NCBI GenBank assembly: GCA_003224635.1 | Contig: QHZK01000017.1 | Location: 1 to 9,759 of the forward strand | Source of the DNA: Acidobacteriota bacterium | Lineage (GTDB): Bacteria; Acidobacteriota; Terriglobia; UBA7540 | Length of the DNA: 9,759 bases | Direction of reading: 5' to 3' | In this document: positions 5,785-9,759 of the stretch, piece after piece | Layout of the letters: every line of letters starts with the position of its first letter | How positions within the stretch are numbered: position 1 is the first letter of the stretch | Program-made: the position numbers and the translations under genes | Notes under the pieces: generated by a model | Databases searched by the model: none | What the model was told of the DNA's origin: nothing | The model's input: the letters and a program-made list of their open reading frames with translations, nothing else

Positions 5785-6019
5785 AACACTTGTTGCATTT
5801 CGGCAGATCCAAATTGAAAACTCTGCGAGTTAACGATTGGAAGCTTTGGCGTCCCGGGAGCCGTCGGCGCGGTCTCGGGTGCTTGTATGCGAAAGTGCTC
5901 TTCCACAAGGCTGCCCTACCTCCTGTATGACGGCGGCCGGTCCGCGTCTCGCGTCGGGTTGACGGGTCCAGAGGATTCCACGCGGAAATTTCAAGACTTG
6001 AAGATCAGGGGGTGCAGAC

Positions 6020-9000
6020 ATGAAGAATCCATGTGGCAAGGCGGTCCTGGCGCTTTCCATATGCTTTCTGGTTTCGGGAGTGCTGTCCGCGCAGTCGGAC
6101 CTCGGCACGATTTCAGGCTTTGTCAAAGACCCGTCGGGCGCCACAGTTCCGAACGCCAAGGTCACCGTCCGAAACAAGAGCGGCATCGAACGTCAGGCAA
6201 CCACCAACGAATCCGGCTATTACACCATCACCAACATCCCGCCCGGCCTGTACGACATGAGCGCCGAGGCGTCCGGTTTCAAGAAGTACGCGAGCACCAA
6301 CAACAAGCTTGACCCGAGCGCCGCTCTGACCGTTGATGCGACGCTGGAGGTGGGCGTCACCACGCAAACGGTCGAGGTCTCGGCAACCGCGGCGGTGCTG
6401 CAGTCGGAATCAGCCTCCGTGCAGAAGCTCGTCAGCAGGGAGCAGATTGACTCTCTCGAGCTCAACGGCCGCAACCCGGTCGGCCTTGCGGGGCTGGTGC
6501 CCGGCGCTCGCGGCGGCACGCTGGCGAGCCTCAGCGCTTTTTTCAACCAGGGGCCGGCGAATTTCAATGGCTCCCGCAACCCTGAGAACTTGATCACGTT
6601 TGACGGCGCCCCGGCTACGCGCACGCGCTCCAACGGCACGAGTCTTGGCGCCGCCGACGTGGACTCCACGCAGGAAGTCGAGATCCTTACTGCGGATTAC
6701 GCCGCTGAATACGGCCGCTCGTCCGGCGCCCAGATCCGCGTGATCACCAAGAGCGGCACGCAGCAGTTCCACGGCACCCTGTACGAATATGACCGCAACA
6801 CCGCCCTCAACGCGAACACCTGGTCGCGCGACGCCAACTCCCTGACCCCGCACGCGGCGCAATTCCAATACAACCAGTTTGGGTACAACTTCGGCGGTCC
6901 CCTTTACATCCCCAACCACTTCAACACGGACAAGAGCAAGGTCTTTTTCTACTGGGGCCAGGAATGGGTGAGATACCACTTTATCGAGTCAGGCTCATCG
7001 GTAGGATCGGCGGGCTTGCTGACGGTTCCTTCACTCAAAATGCGGCAAGGCGACTTCAGCGAGCTGCTTGACCCGAACAATCCTTTTATCACGCGCAAGG
7101 ATGCGAGCGGCAATAAGATCCCCGTGGTGGTTAAGAATCCGGAAACGGGCCTTCCCTTCCCCAATAACGTCGTTACGGGCAACCGCCTGGACGGCACTCC
7201 CTGGCTTAGCCCCAACGGCCTTGGTGTATTGAACGCGTATCCGGCGCCCAACCTTACCACTTTCGTCGGCGGCAACGGTAACTGGTTTGCCGCGAAGCTT
7301 CACACTCAAAACTCACGCAAGGATACGGTTTCGGTCGATGTGAACCCGACGGAGCAGCAGAGGGTTCGGTTCCGCCACACGACCTTCGCATACCTGGAGT
7401 ACCAGCCACTCGACGGCAATACCGACCGTACGCCGAAGTTTTTCAACCGCCCCAACCAGACGAACTCCGTCGACTACGTTTGGACCATCAGCCCCACGAA
7501 GGTTAACGAGGTCCTGCTTACAGCCAGTGAGGACGTCGTCTTGATCCCCGTTGACCAGTCGCACTTTTTCGATCGGACAAAGGCAGGTCTCAACTACCCC
7601 TATATATTTCCGGACGGAAAGCTGATTCCGACCCGTATTCCGACCGTGAACATGTCTCCCTTCTCTCAACTGAGCGGCGGGCCGTATCCCTCGCACTCCT
7701 CCGGCCCCATCCTCGAGGCGTCCGACAGCTTGACCTGGGTCAAGGAAAGTCACACGTTGAAGTTTGGCGCCCTGTATGAGTACTCGGGCGAAAACGACAA
7801 TGATGAGATCAACGTGCAGGCTTGCCCGACTTGCACGAACAACCAGAACGGCCAATTCCTGTTCGCTGATACCACACCGGGCGGGACTGGAGTCGCAGTC
7901 GCCAACGCGGCCATCGGACTGTTTGATACCTATTCCGAAATCGGCCACCGCGCCTTTACAGTCTTCCGCGGAAGCATGTGGGAGGGCTTCGTGCAGGATT
8001 CCTGGAAAGCCAAGCAGAATCTGACTGTCAACTACGGCCTCCGCTACACCGTCATCGTTCCCTACCACGCTCTGTGGGGGAACATGATTGTCTTCGACCC
8101 AAGGTTTTACGATCCGAGCAAAGCGGTGACGATCGATCCCGCGACCGGCCTGATCACCGACTCGCCTACGATAGAACAGCGATACAACGGCATGGTCATT
8201 CCCGGCAGCGGGTTCCCCTCTTCCGCGATGGGCCGAGTCCCTGAGGCCGCTTCGGGTCTCTATAATGGCTTGTTCCGCGGGGTGAGCAACCATTACTCGG
8301 ACATCCAGTATGGCGATATCCAGCCCCGCCTCGGCTTCGCTTACCAACTCAAACCTAAGACAGTGATTCGCGCCGGCGGGGGCCGGTTCGTTACCCGCCT
8401 AGGCGTGAGCGACTCGATCTTCCTGGGCGGCAACCCACCGTTCCAGCCGAACGCCAGCGTAGCGAACGGTTCGGTGGATAACCCTGGAGGAAACAATGCC
8501 AACAACAACGTACTGGTGGTAACAACCCAGAGCAAGGCCTTCAAGAACCCGGAAGCATGGAACTGGAACGTCACGCTCGAGCACCAGATGCCATGGAAGT
8601 CCATCCTCAGTGTCGCTTACGTTGGCCGTCGTGGTCTGCACCTGCAACGAGAGGCCGACATCAACCAGCCGACCACGGCTACTGTGGCAGCGAACCCTGG
8701 CGTCAGCCTCAACGCCTTGCGGCCGTATCTCGGCTTTGGCTCCATTCGGGAGACGGATAACGTGGCCAGTTCTCGATACAATTCGTTCCAACTGGCCTGG
8801 AACCGCCGCTTCACGGGCGGGCTTTTATTCGGCCTTTCATACACGCTGTCGAAGAGCATGGATGACGGCTCGAACCAGCGCGACGTCATCCCGAACACTT
8901 ACGACCCACAGATGTTGTGGGGGCCGTCCGAGTTCGACGCCCGCCACATCTTCGTACTCAACTACCTCTACGAGCTGCCGTTGTTCCGCGGGCAGTCCGG

Positions 9001-9571
9001 TCGGGCTCGCAAGCTGCTTGGCGGATGGCAGATCAGCGGCATCACCCAGTTCCAGACCGGCACACCTTGCGGCGTTGCGAGCGCCAGCGATTACACCGCA
9101 GTTAAAGGCGTCCACGCCGGTGTGGGCCTGGACTCTAACTTCGGGTGCGGCGTCAACGGTCAATACTACGTCGTGAACGGCCACCCGAAGATCATCGGTA
9201 AATTCGCAGCGAACGGCGCGAACGATCCCAACCAGTGGTTCGCCGTAACGAATCCTGATGGCTCTCCGATCTTTACCGCGCCCCCGGCCGGCACGTTCAA
9301 TACGCAGCGCGTTCGCGACCTCTTTTACCAGCCCGGATTCCAGAACTGGAACGTCGGACTGTTCAAGTCGTTCCCGATTAGCGAGCGAAAAGGGTTCCAG
9401 TTCCGCGCCGAGGCGTTCAACTTCATCAACCACCCGAATTGGGGCGGAGGAAGCGGGGGCGGCGTGAACTTCAACCCGACCAGCTCGACCTTCGGGAAAG
9501 TCACCACAAAGGGCGGTGGTGTGGGTGGCGGCGAGCGCAACCTGCAGCTCTCGCTCCGCTTCTACTTCTAA
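6020..9571 (+). CDS. TonB-dependent outer-membrane receptor, Oar-like, with carboxypeptidase-regulatory-like N-domain
   Basis: A 1,183-residue outer-membrane protein, a normal length for the large receptors of Acidobacteriota. A signal peptide (residues 1-24, likely cut in VLSA/QS) is followed by a carboxypeptidase-regulatory-like beta-sandwich at about 27-115 (GTISGFVKDPSGATVPNAKV, then ESGYYTITNIPPGLYDM), the plug at about 117-245 (VEVSATA, ELNGRNP, VEILTADYAAEYGRSSGAQI), and a long barrel from about 250 to the end, closing with LQLSLRFYF and the terminal phenylalanine typical for BamA-dependent insertion. No clear TonB box was found. A CxxC pair (602 and 605) lies in the barrel region. AGGGGGTG lies 5 nt before the ATG. 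Such receptors import bulky ligands, often glycans or siderophores, using TonB-ExbB-ExbD energy; the ligand cannot be told here. The gene stands alone between a long leader and a terminator. It reads intact, with no frameshift. Confidence 0.96.
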   Translation: MKNPCGKAVLALSICFLVSGVLSAQSDLGTISGFVKDPSGATVPNAKVTVRNKSGIERQATTNESGYYTITNIPPGLYDMSAEASGFKKYASTNNKLDPSAALTVDATLEVGVTTQTVEVSATAAVLQSESASVQKLVSREQIDSLELNGRNPVGLAGLVPGARGGTLASLSAFFNQGPANFNGSRNPENLITFDGAPATRTRSNGTSLGAADVDSTQEVEILTADYAAEYGRSSGAQIRVITKSGTQQFHGTLYEYDRNTALNANTWSRDANSLTPHAAQFQYNQFGYNFGGPLYIPNHFNTDKSKVFFYWGQEWVRYHFIESGSSVGSAGLLTVPSLKMRQGDFSELLDPNNPFITRKDASGNKIPVVVKNPETGLPFPNNVVTGNRLDGTPWLSPNGLGVLNAYPAPNLTTFVGGNGNWFAAKLHTQNSRKDTVSVDVNPTEQQRVRFRHTTFAYLEYQPLDGNTDRTPKFFNRPNQTNSVDYVWTISPTKVNEVLLTASEDVVLIPVDQSHFFDRTKAGLNYPYIFPDGKLIPTRIPTVNMSPFSQLSGGPYPSHSSGPILEASDSLTWVKESHTLKFGALYEYSGENDNDEINVQACPTCTNNQNGQFLFADTTPGGTGVAVANAAIGLFDTYSEIGHRAFTVFRGSMWEGFVQDSWKAKQNLTVNYGLRYTVIVPYHALWGNMIVFDPRFYDPSKAVTIDPATGLITDSPTIEQRYNGMVIPGSGFPSSAMGRVPEAASGLYNGLFRGVSNHYSDIQYGDIQPRLGFAYQLKPKTVIRAGGGRFVTRLGVSDSIFLGGNPPFQPNASVANGSVDNPGGNNANNNVLVVTTQSKAFKNPEAWNWNVTLEHQMPWKSILSVAYVGRRGLHLQREADINQPTTATVAANPGVSLNALRPYLGFGSIRETDNVASSRYNSFQLAWNRRFTGGLLFGLSYTLSKSMDDGSNQRDVIPNTYDPQMLWGPSEFDARHIFVLNYLYELPLFRGQSGRARKLLGGWQISGITQFQTGTPCGVASASDYTAVKGVHAGVGLDSNFGCGVNGQYYVVNGHPKIIGKFAANGANDPNQWFAVTNPDGSPIFTAPPAGTFNTQRVRDLFYQPGFQNWNVGLFKSFPISERKGFQFRAEAFNFINHPNWGGGSGGGVNFNPTSSTFGKVTTKGGGVGGGERNLQLSLRFYF

Positions 9572-9612
9572 TAATGAGATCGCGGCCGCCTTTTCAGGGG
9601 GCTCGTCGCTCG

Positions 9613-9646
9613 GGCCCACTCGGTCAACCGGGTGGGCCTTTTCTTT
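9613..9646 (+). terminator. Intrinsic terminator of the receptor gene
   Basis: GGCCCACTCGG (9613-9623) and CCGGGTGGGCC (9628-9638) pair over 11 bp with one T-G wobble around a TCAA tetraloop, followed by TTTTCTTT (9639-9646). It begins 41 nt after the receptor stop codon, so the receptor is probably transcribed alone. Confidence 0.9.
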
Positions 9647-9721
9647 GTGTGCGGAGGACGTTCAAGAGCCCTCGAATGTTGAGACTTTTGCGAGCATGCG
9701 AGTTGCCCGGCGGCGCTCTTG

Positions 9722-9727
9722 TACAAT
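9722..9727 (+). promoter_or_regulatory. -10-like element near the right edge
   Basis: TACAAT matches five of six -10 positions and lies past the receptor terminator. No convincing -35 stands 16-18 nt upstream. It may be the promoter of a gene beginning beyond the window. Confidence 0.3.
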
Positions 9728-9759
9728 AGGGACTGAGGCGAGGCGGCAGTGGGCATCAT

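Larger units (their letters stand above)
5444..6019. other. Non-coding stretch upstream of the receptor gene
   Basis: These 576 bases hold no convincing gene; short open frames here lack ribosome sites and protein-like composition. No terminator follows the 97-residue gene. The stretch contains an inverted repeat at 5653-5675, a promoter candidate at 5756-5784 and, from about 5791, a putative 229-nt leader for the receptor gene. No T-run or recognisable riboswitch core was seen in the leader. Confidence 0.6.

Noticed and set aside
5570..5833. An 87-codon plus-strand open frame between csp's partner and the receptor
   Set aside because: It has no Shine-Dalgarno and no protein-like pattern, and it overlaps the receptor promoter candidate.
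7313..8347. A 344-codon minus-strand open frame inside the receptor gene
   Set aside because: It lies antisense to the continuous barrel-coding frame, has shadow-type composition and no ribosome site or domain.
9568..9759. A 63-codon minus-strand open frame at the right edge
   Set aside because: It runs antisense through the receptor terminator and has no domain or ribosome site that could be assessed.

Overview
The window looks like chromosomal DNA of a moderately GC-rich bacterium, most probably of the Acidobacteriota. The pointers are a roughly 1,180-residue TonB-dependent receptor with an N-terminal carboxypeptidase-regulatory-like domain (the Oar-like type abundant in that phylum), two Gfo/Idh/MocA oxidoreductases with twin-arginine export signals, and a secreted BNR/sortilin-type beta-propeller protein. 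The assignment rests on family make-up and style, not on a marker gene. No rRNA, tRNA, insertion sequence, phage gene or CRISPR array was seen.

Layout. (1) Positions 1-2656, minus strand: a Tat-exported oxidoreductase (2656-1124) followed by a secreted BNR-repeat protein (start about 1092, running off the left edge), probably one transcript. (2) Positions 2657-2787: a divergent promoter region. (3) Positions 2788-4152, plus strand: a second Tat-exported oxidoreductase, possibly on a leaderless mRNA. (4) Positions 4220-4861: a 45-residue single-pass membrane protein on the minus strand, converging on gene 3, with a TTGACA-type promoter far upstream; then the leader of a cold-shock gene, which holds an intrinsic terminator. 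(5) Positions 4862-5443: a CspA-family cold-shock protein and a 97-residue conserved-looking protein of unknown function, separated by a strong GC hairpin. (6) Positions 5444-6019: non-coding, with a promoter candidate for the next gene. (7) Positions 6020-9571: the TonB-dependent receptor, closed by a clear intrinsic terminator at 9613-9646. (8) The last 110 bases hold only a weak -10-like element near the right edge.

How the genes may work together. The exported oxidoreductases, the secreted propeller protein and the outer-membrane receptor all act outside the cytoplasm and fit capture and oxidation of carbohydrate-like substrates; this is inferred from families and neighbourhood, and no substrate can be named. 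The cold-shock gene with its small partner is a separate unit.

Most worth following up are the terminator inside the cold-shock leader (attenuator or small RNA), the cold-shock/unknown-protein pair, the small membrane protein, and the replacement of the usual active-site histidine by tyrosine in the first oxidoreductase. Nothing here can be called a new system with confidence.
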